From positions 1-35,794 of the forward strand of contig JADYZU010000009.1 of the NCBI GenBank assembly GCA_020852925.1: a DNA stretch of 35,794 nucleotides, written 5' to 3'. The position numbers were made by a program, and so were the translations under genes. The notes under the pieces are model-generated. The model did no database searches. It saw nothing but the letters and a program-made list of their open reading frames with translations, and was not told where the DNA came from. This document shows positions 17,582 to 25,107 of the stretch, in pieces (the stretch's first letter is position 1; the number at the start of each line of letters is the position of its first letter). The DNA is from Rubellimicrobium sp. GTDB lineage: Bacteria > Pseudomonadota > Alphaproteobacteria > Rhodobacterales > Rhodobacteraceae.

Positions 17582-19678
17582 CTACTGCTTGGCGGGCGGG
17601 ACCGTGCCCGGGACCGTGCCCGCAGCCCCGTCGCCCGTCGCCAGCGCGGCGGCGATGCGCATGAGGCCCACCGCCTCGTTGCGGTAGCCGAAGGGATCCG
17701 CCCCGCGCGAGGCGGCGGCAAGGTCGATCGCCTGTTGCCAGGACCAGTCGCCGGTCCAGTCCGACCCGCGCAGAAGCTGGCCGAAACCGGCGATGGCGGC
17801 GGCGAATTCGGCATCCTCGCGCGGGGCGCCGGCGTCGTCGGGGCGGATCGGGGTTTCAAGAAGCGCGCTTTCCCCCTGACCCGGCGCCTTCCAGCGCAGC
17901 CGCAGGAAGCCCAGTTCGTCATCGGGCCCGCCCGGTTCGGCCCCGCTGCCATAGCGCAGCGGATCGACCAGCGCGGCCGGGCTGCCCACCGGGGTGATCT
18001 CGTAGATCGCGGTGACGGTGTGCCCCGCGCCCAGATCGCCCGCGTCCACCCGGTCGTTGTTGAAATCCTCGCGCCGCAGCGCCCGGGTCTCGTAGCCGAT
18101 CAGGCGGTATTCGGCGACGGTGGCGGGGTTCCATTCCACCTGGATCTTCACATCCGAGGCGATGGGGAACAGCGCACCGGTCAACTGGTCCACCAGCACC
18201 TTCTGCGCCTCGGCCATCGTGTCGATATAGGCGGCGGTGCCGTTGCCGTTCTGGGCCAGCGCCTGCATGATGCTGTCGTCCAGGTTGCCGCGGCCAAAGC
18301 CCAGCACCGACAGGAACACCCCCGAATCGCGCTGGTCCGCGATGAAGCGCTCAAGCTCCTCGACCGAGGAGGGGCCGACGTTGAAATCGCCGTCGGTGGC
18401 CAGCAGCACCCGCGTCACGCTGTTGGCGTCCGCCATCCGCCGCGCGACGGCATAGGCCTGCGCCAGCCCCGCCTGCCCGGCGGTCGATCCCATCGGCACG
18501 AGCGAATCGAGCGCGGCGGTAATCGTCCCGGTCTCGGCGGCGGCGGTGGGTTCAAGGGCGATGCCGGCGGCACCGGCATAGGTGACGATGGCGACCCGGT
18601 CCTCGGGGCGCAACTGCGTGAGCATCAGGCGGAAGGCCGCGCGCAGAAGCGGCAGTTTCGCCGGATCGTCCATCGACCCCGAGGTGTCGATCAGGAACAC
18701 GAGGTTGAGCGGCGGGCGATCCGCAATCGCGGGCATCCGCCCCTGGATGCCGATCTCCACCAGCAGCGTGTCGCCGTTCCAGGGCGTGGGCAGCACGGTG
18801 ACGGCAGGGCGGAAGGCCGCCTCGCCCTCGGGCGCGGGATAGGCGTAGGGGAAATAGTTCACCATCTCCTCGACGCGCACCGCTTCGGGCGGGGGCAGGC
18901 TGCCCCAGTTCAGGCTCTGGCGCACCACTGACCAGCTTGCCGTGTCCACGTCGATCGAGAAGGTCGAGACCGGGTTTTCAGCCGTCACCTGCAACGGGTT
19001 CTCGGCGGTATTGGCGAAGGATTCGGTGTTCTCGGACAGGGGATAGCTGCCGATCCCGTCGTAGGCCTGGGCGTTGAACGCCTCGCCGGAGGCCATGGCG
19101 CCGCCCGTGACGGTGCGCACGATGTCGCCCGGCGGGGGGGGCGCCATGGCCTCCGGCGCGGGCATTGCCGGGGCGGCCGGGGCGGCGGTTTCCTGCGCGC
19201 GGTCCGCCTGAGCGGCTTCGACCTGCGCCTCCTCGGGCCCGGCGGCCTGCGTCGGGACGTTCGCCGGGGTGGGGCCGTCGCCGCTCTCGGCCTGAGCCGT
19301 CGCTTCGGCAGCGGGAAGGGGATCGGTGGCGGCCTCGGTCCGGGTGCTGCCCGCGGGGCGCACCACTTCGGGGCCGGGCAGCCACAGGCTGCGTCCGCCG
19401 GGCGTTCCCACCAGAAGCCCGCCCGCGACCAGCGCGGTGGTCAGGGTCAGCGCGCCCTTGCCGGTCAACTTCTTCAACATCTCGCTCACTCCGTTCCACA
19501 AGCCCCCGGGGGGGCGACTGGAACTGGGACGCGCGCCGGCGCGCGATTCTTGGAGGCGGGCCAGGTTTTCCTGCGCCAGGCGCAGGTTCGCCTGCCGCGC
19601 GGCCGGATCGGGGCGCGGGGTGGCGTGCCGGACCGCATCCTTCAGCGCCTCGAGGTCGAATTCGTCCCCGGTCATCAT
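17582..19678 (-). CDS. Membrane-anchored vWA protein of YfbK/DUF3520 type, possible anti-sigma partner
   Basis: A 698-residue protein. Residues 1-70 are cytoplasmic and helical (DEFDLEALKDAVRHATPRPD, RLAQENLARLQE), followed by one membrane segment (about 74-91, GALTLTTALVAGGLLVG) and a long Ala/Pro/Glu-rich linker. The vWF N-terminal domain carries NTESFANTAENPLQVTAENP and STFSIDVDTASWSVVRQSL. The vWA domain has an intact MIDAS: VFLIDTSGSMDDP near residue 330, later GSTAGQAGL and LLATDGDFNVGPS. The C-terminal DUF3520 domain includes SDVKIQVEWNPATVAEYRLI. Its ATG overlaps the stop of the ECF sigma gene, so both are made together. The short cytoplasmic head could act like an anti-sigma factor; that is inference. 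The C-terminus ends GTVPGTVPPAKQ, from a 12-bp tandem repeat. Confidence 0.87.
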   Translation of the reverse strand: MMTGDEFDLEALKDAVRHATPRPDPAARQANLRLAQENLARLQESRAGARPSSSRPPGGLWNGVSEMLKKLTGKGALTLTTALVAGGLLVGTPGGRSLWLPGPEVVRPAGSTRTEAATDPLPAAEATAQAESGDGPTPANVPTQAAGPEEAQVEAAQADRAQETAAPAAPAMPAPEAMAPPPPGDIVRTVTGGAMASGEAFNAQAYDGIGSYPLSENTESFANTAENPLQVTAENPVSTFSIDVDTASWSVVRQSLNWGSLPPPEAVRVEEMVNYFPYAYPAPEGEAAFRPAVTVLPTPWNGDTLLVEIGIQGRMPAIADRPPLNLVFLIDTSGSMDDPAKLPLLRAAFRLMLTQLRPEDRVAIVTYAGAAGIALEPTAAAETGTITAALDSLVPMGSTAGQAGLAQAYAVARRMADANSVTRVLLATDGDFNVGPSSVEELERFIADQRDSGVFLSVLGFGRGNLDDSIMQALAQNGNGTAAYIDTMAEAQKVLVDQLTGALFPIASDVKIQVEWNPATVAEYRLIGYETRALRREDFNNDRVDAGDLGAGHTVTAIYEITPVGSPAALVDPLRYGSGAEPGGPDDELGFLRLRWKAPGQGESALLETPIRPDDAGAPREDAEFAAAIAGFGQLLRGSDWTGDWSWQQAIDLAAASRGADPFGYRNEAVGLMRIAAALATGDGAAGTVPGTVPPAKQ
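17598..17621. repeat. 12-bp tandem repeat at the 3' end of the vWA gene
   Basis: GGGACCGTGCCC is present twice without gap (17598-17609, 17610-17621). Each unit is itself palindromic (GGGAC/GTGCCC nearly pair), and it encodes the GTVPGTVP tail on the minus strand. Confidence 0.9.
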
Positions 19679-20208
19679 GCCTCCTGCCGGGCGCGGATCG
19701 CCCGGAGCCTCTTCTTGGCCTCGCTGACCCGCCAGGCGACGGTGCCTTCGGCCAGACCCAGCACCTCGGCCACCTCGGCCTGGGTGAGATCGTCAAGGAC
19801 CAGCGCCAGCGTGTCGCGCAGATCCTCGGGCAATTCGCGCATCGCCAGCGTCAGCCAGTCGAGGCGCGCGCGTTCCTCGGCCGCGGCCTCGGTGCGGGCG
19901 ATTTCCCAGTCGCCCCAGCCATCGGCGGCGCGGGCATGGCTGGCACGGCGGCGGCGGCGGTCATGCGCGGCGTTCACCGCGACACGGTAAAGCCAGGTCG
20001 TCACCCGCGCCTGCCCGTGAAACAGCGCCAGCTTCGCCGGCAGCGCCGCGCAGATGTCCTGCGTGAGATCCTCGGCCTCGGCCCGCTCTCCGGTCAGGCG
20101 CCAGCACAGCGCGAACAGCCGGTCGTAATGGCGTTCAAGCAGCACGCCAAAGGCCGTGCCGTCGCCCCGCGCGGCCGCATGGGCCAGATCCTCGTCGCTT
20201 GTCATCAT
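19675..20208 (-). CDS. ECF-type RNA polymerase sigma-70 factor
   Basis: A 177-residue ECF sigma factor. Region 2 is FGVLLERHYDRLFALCWRLT, GERAEAEDLTQDICAALPAK and VTTWLYRVAVNAAHDRRRR. Region 4 is MRELPEDLRDTLALVLDDLT, QAEVAEVLGLAEGTVAWRVS and EAKKRLRAI, with a typical helix-turn-helix. The start was placed at the ATG at 20208, preceded by CAGGA, giving MMTSDEDLAHAAARGDG; ATGs at 20214 and 20205 are also possible. It is translationally coupled with the vWA membrane protein. No classical zinc-binding anti-sigma gene is nearby. The signal and regulon are unknown; no GGAAC-type autoregulatory promoter was seen upstream. Confidence 0.9.
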   Translation of the reverse strand: MMTSDEDLAHAAARGDGTAFGVLLERHYDRLFALCWRLTGERAEAEDLTQDICAALPAKLALFHGQARVTTWLYRVAVNAAHDRRRRRASHARAADGWGDWEIARTEAAAEERARLDWLTLAMRELPEDLRDTLALVLDDLTQAEVAEVLGLAEGTVAWRVSEAKKRLRAIRARQEA

Positions 20209-20350
20209 GCGCATCCTGCCCCGTTGGACGGATCGCGGGGGCCGATCCTTGGACCGGGACTGCGGATTTCTGCGCCTGCCATCTTGCGCCTGCCGGCCGG
20301 TTGACGATGCTGGCACGATAGGCTGCGCGCGCCCCGCGGGCCAGCCCTGC

Positions 20351-20374
20351 GACCAGTTCCGCGACCAGTTCCGC
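20351..20374. repeat. 12-bp tandem repeat in the glcD leader
   Basis: GACCAGTTCCGC occurs twice in tandem directly before the glcD ribosome binding site AAAGGAG (20376-20382). It is in non-coding sequence and may affect mRNA folding at the start. Confidence 0.88.
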
Positions 20375-20387
20375 GAAAGGAGCCCCG

Positions 20388-21830
20388 ATGGACATGCCCG
20401 CCCCCGATCCCGGCGTCCTGGCCCGCAAGGCCGGGGTGGTCGCGGCGCTGCGCGCGGCGCTGCCCGGCGCCCGCGTGATTGACGACCCGGCCGAGACGCG
20501 CGCCTATGAATGCGACGCGCTGACCGCCTATCGCTGCCCGCCCATGGCCGTGGTCCTGCCCGAAAGCACCGCCGAAGTCGCGGCGGCCATGGCGGTCTGC
20601 CATGTGCATGGGGTGCCGGTGGTGCCGCGCGGGTCGGGCACCTCCCTGGCCGGGGGGGCGCTGCCCACCGCCGATGCGGTGGTGATCGGATTGTCGGCCA
20701 TGACGCGCCTGCTCGAGGCCGATTTCGACAACCGCTTCGTCCGGGTCGAGGCCGGGCGCACCAACCTGTCCGTCACCGGCGCGATCGAGGGCGACGGGTT
20801 CTTTTACGCCCCCGATCCGTCAAGCCAGCTTGCCTGCGCCATCGGCGGCAACATCGCCATGAACTCGGGCGGGGCGCATTGCCTGAAATACGGGGTGACG
20901 ACCAACAACCTGATGGGCGTCACCCTCGTGCTGCCGACGGGCGAGGTGGTCGAGATCGGCGGGCCGTGGATGGATGCGGGCGGCATCGACCTGCTGTCGG
21001 TGATCTGCGGCGGCGAGGGGCAGTTGGGCATCGTCACCGAGGCGACCCTGCGCATCCTGCCCCGCCCCGAGGGGGCGCGCCCCGTGCTCATCGGTTTCGA
21101 CTCGAGCGAGGCGGCCGGCGCCACGGTCAGCGCCATCATCCGCGCGGGCCTGCTGCCGGTGGCGATCGAGTTCATGGACCGCCCCTGCATCCGCGCCTGC
21201 GAGGCCCATGCCCATGCGGGCTACCCCGATTGCGAGGCGCTGCTCATCATCGAGGTCGAGGGCGACGAGGCCGGGATCGCCGCCGGCATCGCCGAAATCC
21301 GCGCCATCGCCGATGCCCACGATCCCGTCGACTTCCGCGAGGCGCGCGACGCCGACGAGGCCGCGCGCATCTGGCTGGGCCGCAAGTCGGCTTTCGGCGC
21401 CATGGGGCGGATCAACGACTACATGTGCCTTGACGGCACCATCCCGGTGTCGGCCCTGCCGCAGATCCTGTCGCAGATCGCGCAGCTTTCGGCGCGTTAC
21501 GGGCTTGATGTGGCGAATGTGTTCCATGCGGGCGACGGCAACCTGCATCCGCTCATCCTGTATGACGCGAACCTTCCCGGCGATCTGGAACGCTGCGAGG
21601 CGCTGGGCGCCGACATCCTGCGCCTGTGCGTCGAGATGGGCGGCTGCCTGACCGGCGAACACGGCGTGGGCGTCGAGAAGCGCGAGTTGATGGAAGTGCA
21701 ATATGGCCCGGCCGATCTCGAGGCGCAGATGCGGGTGAAGGACGTGTTCGATCCCTGCTGGAGGCTGAACCCGGCCAAGGTCTTTCCGCTCTCGCTCAGC
21801 GCGCCGCGCCGCGCCGGGGGTGCCCGGTGA
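20388..21830 (+). CDS. glcD: Glycolate oxidase subunit GlcD (FAD-linked)
   Basis: A 480-residue flavoprotein subunit of glycolate oxidase, which oxidises glycolate to glyoxylate and feeds electrons to the respiratory chain. The FAD-binding (PCMH) domain includes VVPRGSGTSLAGGALPTADA, QLACAIGGNIAMNSGGAHCL, KYGVTTNNLMGVTLVLPTG and GGEGQLGIVTEATLRILPRP. The C-terminal FAD-oxidase domain has NVFHAGDGNLHPLILYD and GGCLTGEHGVGVEKRELM. A strong AAAGGAG site lies five bases before the ATG. The stop overlaps the GTG start of glcE. No glcC-type GntR regulator is nearby. Confidence 0.97.
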   Translation: MDMPAPDPGVLARKAGVVAALRAALPGARVIDDPAETRAYECDALTAYRCPPMAVVLPESTAEVAAAMAVCHVHGVPVVPRGSGTSLAGGALPTADAVVIGLSAMTRLLEADFDNRFVRVEAGRTNLSVTGAIEGDGFFYAPDPSSQLACAIGGNIAMNSGGAHCLKYGVTTNNLMGVTLVLPTGEVVEIGGPWMDAGGIDLLSVICGGEGQLGIVTEATLRILPRPEGARPVLIGFDSSEAAGATVSAIIRAGLLPVAIEFMDRPCIRACEAHAHAGYPDCEALLIIEVEGDEAGIAAGIAEIRAIADAHDPVDFREARDADEAARIWLGRKSAFGAMGRINDYMCLDGTIPVSALPQILSQIAQLSARYGLDVANVFHAGDGNLHPLILYDANLPGDLERCEALGADILRLCVEMGGCLTGEHGVGVEKRELMEVQYGPADLEAQMRVKDVFDPCWRLNPAKVFPLSLSAPRRAGGAR

Positions 21831-22915
21831 ACGCGGTGCTGCGCCCCCGGAGCGAGGCGGAACTGGCCGCCCTGATCGCCGGAGCCCCCGGCCCGCTGCG
21901 CGTGACCGGGGGCGGCACGCGGGGGCTGGGCGGCGCGGGCCGGGAACTGTCGGTCGCGGAACTGACGGGCATCACGCTTCATGAGCCGGGCGCGCTGACC
22001 ATGGTGGCGCGCGCCGGCACCCCGGTGGCGCAGATCGAGGCCGCCCTTGCCGCCGAGGGCCAGCATCTGCCCTGGGAGCCGGGCGATGCCCGCGCGCTGA
22101 CCGGCCTGAGCGCAGAGCCGACCATCGGCGCGGTCATCGCCACCAATTCCAGCGGCCCGCGCCGGGTGGTGGCGGGAGCGGCGCGGGATTTCCTGCTGGG
22201 CGTGCGGTTCGTCGATGGCATGGGCAACGTGGTGGCCAATGGCGGGCGAGTGATGAAGAACGTCACCGGCCTTGACCTGTCGCGGCTGATGGCGGGGGCG
22301 CATGGCACCCTTGGGGTGCTGAGCGAGGTCAGCTTCAAGGTGCTGCCGCGCCCGCGCGCCACGCTCACGCTGGGGTTCTGCGGGCTTGACCCCGCGCGCG
22401 CGGTGGCGGCGATGGCGCGGGCGCTGGGTTCGGCCTGTTCGGTCAGCGGCGCCGCGCATCTGCCCGAGACCGGAGAGACCTGGCTGCGCCTTGAAGGCAC
22501 GGCGGAATCGGTCGCGGCGCGGGCGGGGAAACTGGCCCTGCTGCTGCGCGACCATGGCAGCGCGCAGGAGGTTGCCGCCGACTGGGAGGCCGTGCGCGAC
22601 GGGCGCGCCCTGGCCGGGGCGGGGGCGGTGTGGCGCCTGGCGCTGACCCCCACGGCCGGCCCCGGTGTGATCGCCCGCCTGCCCGAAGGCGCGCGCTGGT
22701 TCCTGGACTGGGGCGGCGGGCGGCTCTGGGTCGGGGCGGCGGCGGGCATGGACCTGCGCGGCGCGCTGGGCGCGATCCCCGGCCATGCGACGCGCCTGAC
22801 CGGCCCCGGCCCCGGCCGTTTCCATCCCGAACCGGAGGGCGTGGCCGCCCTCACCCGCGCGCTCAGGGCCCGGTTCGATCCGCGCGGCATCCTCAATCCG
22901 GGGCTTTTCGACTGA
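21827..22915 (+). CDS. glcE: Glycolate oxidase subunit GlcE (FAD-binding)
   Basis: A 362-residue FAD-binding subunit of glycolate oxidase. It starts at GTG, overlapping the glcD stop (GTGA), and reads MNAVLRPRSEAELAALIAG. Family blocks are LRVTGGGTRGLGGAGRELSV, ALTMVARAGTPVAQIEAALA, EGQHLPWEPGDARA, TIGAVIATNSSGPRRVVAGA and ARDFLLGVRFVDGMGNVVANGG. It lacks the large C-terminal catalytic part of GlcD, as usual. The end (FDPRGILNPGLFD) is the typical family C-terminus. The stop shares one base with the glcF ATG (TGATG). Confidence 0.96.
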   Translation: MNAVLRPRSEAELAALIAGAPGPLRVTGGGTRGLGGAGRELSVAELTGITLHEPGALTMVARAGTPVAQIEAALAAEGQHLPWEPGDARALTGLSAEPTIGAVIATNSSGPRRVVAGAARDFLLGVRFVDGMGNVVANGGRVMKNVTGLDLSRLMAGAHGTLGVLSEVSFKVLPRPRATLTLGFCGLDPARAVAAMARALGSACSVSGAAHLPETGETWLRLEGTAESVAARAGKLALLLRDHGSAQEVAADWEAVRDGRALAGAGAVWRLALTPTAGPGVIARLPEGARWFLDWGGGRLWVGAAAGMDLRGALGAIPGHATRLTGPGPGRFHPEPEGVAALTRALRARFDPRGILNPGLFD

Positions 22916-24228
22916 TGCAGACGCATTTCACGCCAGACCAGCTTGCCGACCCCGGGATCGCCCGCGCCAACGAGATCCTGCGCGCCTGCGTCCATTGCGG
23001 ATTCTGCACCGCGACCTGCCCGACCTACCAGATCCTGCATGACGAACTCGATTCCCCGCGCGGGCGCATCTACCTGATCAAGGACATGCTGGAGAACCGG
23101 CGCGTGCCGGATGCGCGGACGGTGGCGCATATCGACCGCTGCCTGTCCTGCCTTGCCTGCATGACGACCTGCCCCTCGGGGGTGCATTACCGCCATCTGA
23201 TCGACCACGCCCGCGCCTGGGTCGAGGATCACTACCGCCGGCCGGCGGGGGAGCGGGCGCTGCGCTGGATGCTGGCGCGCATCCTGCCCTATCCGATGCG
23301 GTTCCGCCTCGCGCTTCTCGGGGCGCGGATCGCGCGGCCCTTCGCGGGGCTTCTGCCCGATGCGCGGCTGCGGGCGATGATCCGCATGGCGCCGCGCCAT
23401 GTGCCCCCGGTCAGCCGCAACGACGATCCGCAGACCTTTGCCGCCCGCGGGGAGGCGCCGAGGATGCGCGTGGCGCTGATGATCGGCTGCGCGCAGCGCG
23501 CGCTCGATCCGGGGATCAACGATGCCACCATCCGCCTGCTCACCCGGTTGGGCGCCGAGGTGGTGATCGTGAAGCAGGGCTGCTGCGGCGCCCTTGTCCA
23601 CCACATGGGCCGCGAGGACGAGGCGCGCGCCACCGCCGCCGTGAACATCCGCGCCTTCGCCGCCGAGATGGACGCGCGCGGCCTTGATGCCGTGGTCATC
23701 AATACCTCGGGTTGCGGCACCACGGTCAAGGATTACGGCCATCTGTTCGCCGGCACGGCCCTTGAATCCGACGCGCTGCGGGTGGGCGCCATCGCCCGCG
23801 ACGTGACCGAAGTGGTGCGCGACCTTGGCCTGCCTGCGGGGCAGGGCGGGCGGCGCGTGGCCTATCACGCGGCCTGCTCGCTCCAGCACGGACAGCAGAT
23901 CCGGGCGCTGCCCAAGGATCTGCTGAAACGCGCGGGGTTCGAGGTGGTGGAGCCGCGCGATGCGCATCTGTGCTGCGGATCGGCCGGCACCTACAACCTG
24001 CTCCAGCCCGCGATTTCCGCCGAACTGGGGCGGCGCAAGGTGGCCACGCTCCTGGAGCGCGCGCCCGAGGTGATCGCCGCGGGCAACATCGGCTGCATGA
24101 TGCAGATCGGGCAGGGGGCCAGCGTGCCGGTGGTGCATACGGTCGAACTGCTCGACTGGGCGACGGGCGGCCCGATTCCGCCGGCGCTGGACAGCGGGGG
24201 CGTTTCCTTTCCGCCGCGCCTGTCGTAG
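22915..24228 (+). CDS. glcF: Glycolate oxidase iron-sulfur subunit GlcF
   Basis: A 437-residue protein with two 4Fe-4S cluster motifs: Cys25/28/31/35 (CVHCGFCTATCP) and Cys76/79/82/86 (CLSCLACMTTCP). It also has the two cysteine-rich CCG domains (KQGCCGALVHHMG and HLCCGSAGTYN). It passes electrons from the flavin subunits to quinone. The length and order match GlcF of other proteobacteria. All three glc genes overlap, so the enzyme is made from one transcript. The stop is followed by a nested hairpin before the protease gene. Confidence 0.97.
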   Translation: MQTHFTPDQLADPGIARANEILRACVHCGFCTATCPTYQILHDELDSPRGRIYLIKDMLENRRVPDARTVAHIDRCLSCLACMTTCPSGVHYRHLIDHARAWVEDHYRRPAGERALRWMLARILPYPMRFRLALLGARIARPFAGLLPDARLRAMIRMAPRHVPPVSRNDDPQTFAARGEAPRMRVALMIGCAQRALDPGINDATIRLLTRLGAEVVIVKQGCCGALVHHMGREDEARATAAVNIRAFAAEMDARGLDAVVINTSGCGTTVKDYGHLFAGTALESDALRVGAIARDVTEVVRDLGLPAGQGGRRVAYHAACSLQHGQQIRALPKDLLKRAGFEVVEPRDAHLCCGSAGTYNLLQPAISAELGRRKVATLLERAPEVIAAGNIGCMMQIGQGASVPVVHTVELLDWATGGPIPPALDSGGVSFPPRLS

Positions 24229-24232
24229 GGTT

Positions 24233-24277
24233 CGCCTGCCCTGCGCAGCCGGGGCGCAAGGCGGTCAGGGGCAGGCG
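24233..24277 (+). terminator. Nested hairpin between glcF and the protease gene
   Basis: CGCCTGCCC (24233-24241) pairs perfectly with GGGCAGGCG (24269-24277). An inner stem, TGCGC (24242-24246) with GCGCA (24254-24258), sits in the loop. The 3' arm holds the purine-rich stretch just before the protease ATG at 24282, so the structure could end glcDEF transcription or mask the protease ribosome binding site. Confidence 0.45.
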
Positions 24278-24281
24278 ACAG

Positions 24282-25103
24282 ATGCGGGCGATCCTTCGGG
24301 TATTCGCACTGGTGGCGATGGGCGCGGGCGCGCCGCCCGCCGCCGTGGCCCAGGGCGCGCCGGTCCGCCTTCAGACCGCCGACGAGGCGCGCGGCTGGGA
24401 AGGGGTCGGCCGCCTCGAGATCGCGGGCAAGGGGTTCTGCACCGCCACGCTCATCGCCCCAGATCTGGTGCTGACCGCCGCGCATTGCCTGTTCGAACGC
24501 GGAACCGGCGCGCTGATCGGGCCGGACCGGCTCGAGTTCCGGGCCGGGTGGCGCAATGGCCGGGCCGGAGCCTATCGCGATGTGCGCCGGGCGGTGGTTC
24601 ATCCGCGCTATGTCCATCTCGAGGACGCCGGCGCGGGGGCCAGCCGCTGGGATGTCGCGCTCATCGAACTGGTGCAGCCGATCCGCTCGAGCGAGGTGCA
24701 TCCGATCGCCGTCGGCAGCGCGCTGCCGGTCGGGGCGGAGGTGGGCGTGGTGTCCTACGCCCATGACCGGTCCGAGACCCCGGCACTTCAGCAGCGCTGC
24801 GCCGTGGTCGCGGCCGAGGACGGGATCATGGTCTTTTCCTGCGAGGTCGATTTCGGATCCTCGGGCGCGCCGGTCCTGGCGATGCACGAGGACGGGGCCG
24901 AGGTGGTCTCGGTCGTGTCGGCCAAGGCCGAACTGGACGGGCAGCGGGTCGCGGTGGGGATGGACCTGGCGCTGCCGCTGGCCGAGTTGCGCGCCGAACT
25001 GGCCGACACCAGCTTTGCCGCGTTGCCGCCCGGTTCCGCGCGTGTCATCGGCCCCGGCGACCGCGACGGGACCGCCGCGCGTTTTGTCAGCGTGGGCCAG
25101 TGA
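24282..25103 (+). CDS. Secreted trypsin-like serine protease
   Basis: A 273-residue protein of chymotrypsin fold (S1 family). A signal peptide is visible (RAILRVFALVAMGAGAPPAAVAQ), with likely cleavage after AVAQ. The catalytic triad is His68 (LVLTAAHCLF), Asp124 (RWDVALIEL) and Ser194 (VDFGSSGAPVL). FCTATLIAPDLVLTAAHC is the typical region around the His. Cys53 and Cys69 would make the usual loop disulphide, with two more Cys in QQRCAVV and FSCEV. It is most like bacterial periplasmic trypsin-like V8/glutamyl-endopeptidase homologs, so its specificity cannot be read. The stop is 4 bp before the PLD-lipoprotein start, so the two form an operon. Confidence 0.88.
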   Translation: MRAILRVFALVAMGAGAPPAAVAQGAPVRLQTADEARGWEGVGRLEIAGKGFCTATLIAPDLVLTAAHCLFERGTGALIGPDRLEFRAGWRNGRAGAYRDVRRAVVHPRYVHLEDAGAGASRWDVALIELVQPIRSSEVHPIAVGSALPVGAEVGVVSYAHDRSETPALQQRCAVVAAEDGIMVFSCEVDFGSSGAPVLAMHEDGAEVVSVVSAKAELDGQRVAVGMDLALPLAELRAELADTSFAALPPGSARVIGPGDRDGTAARFVSVGQ

Positions 25104-25107
25104 ACTG

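Noticed and set aside
20301..20326. TTGACG and a TGGCAC element upstream of glcD, resembling sigma70 -35 and sigma54 -24 boxes.
   Set aside because: The matching -10 or -12 box is not at the right spacing (GCTGC is off by a base for sigma54), so neither promoter is supported.
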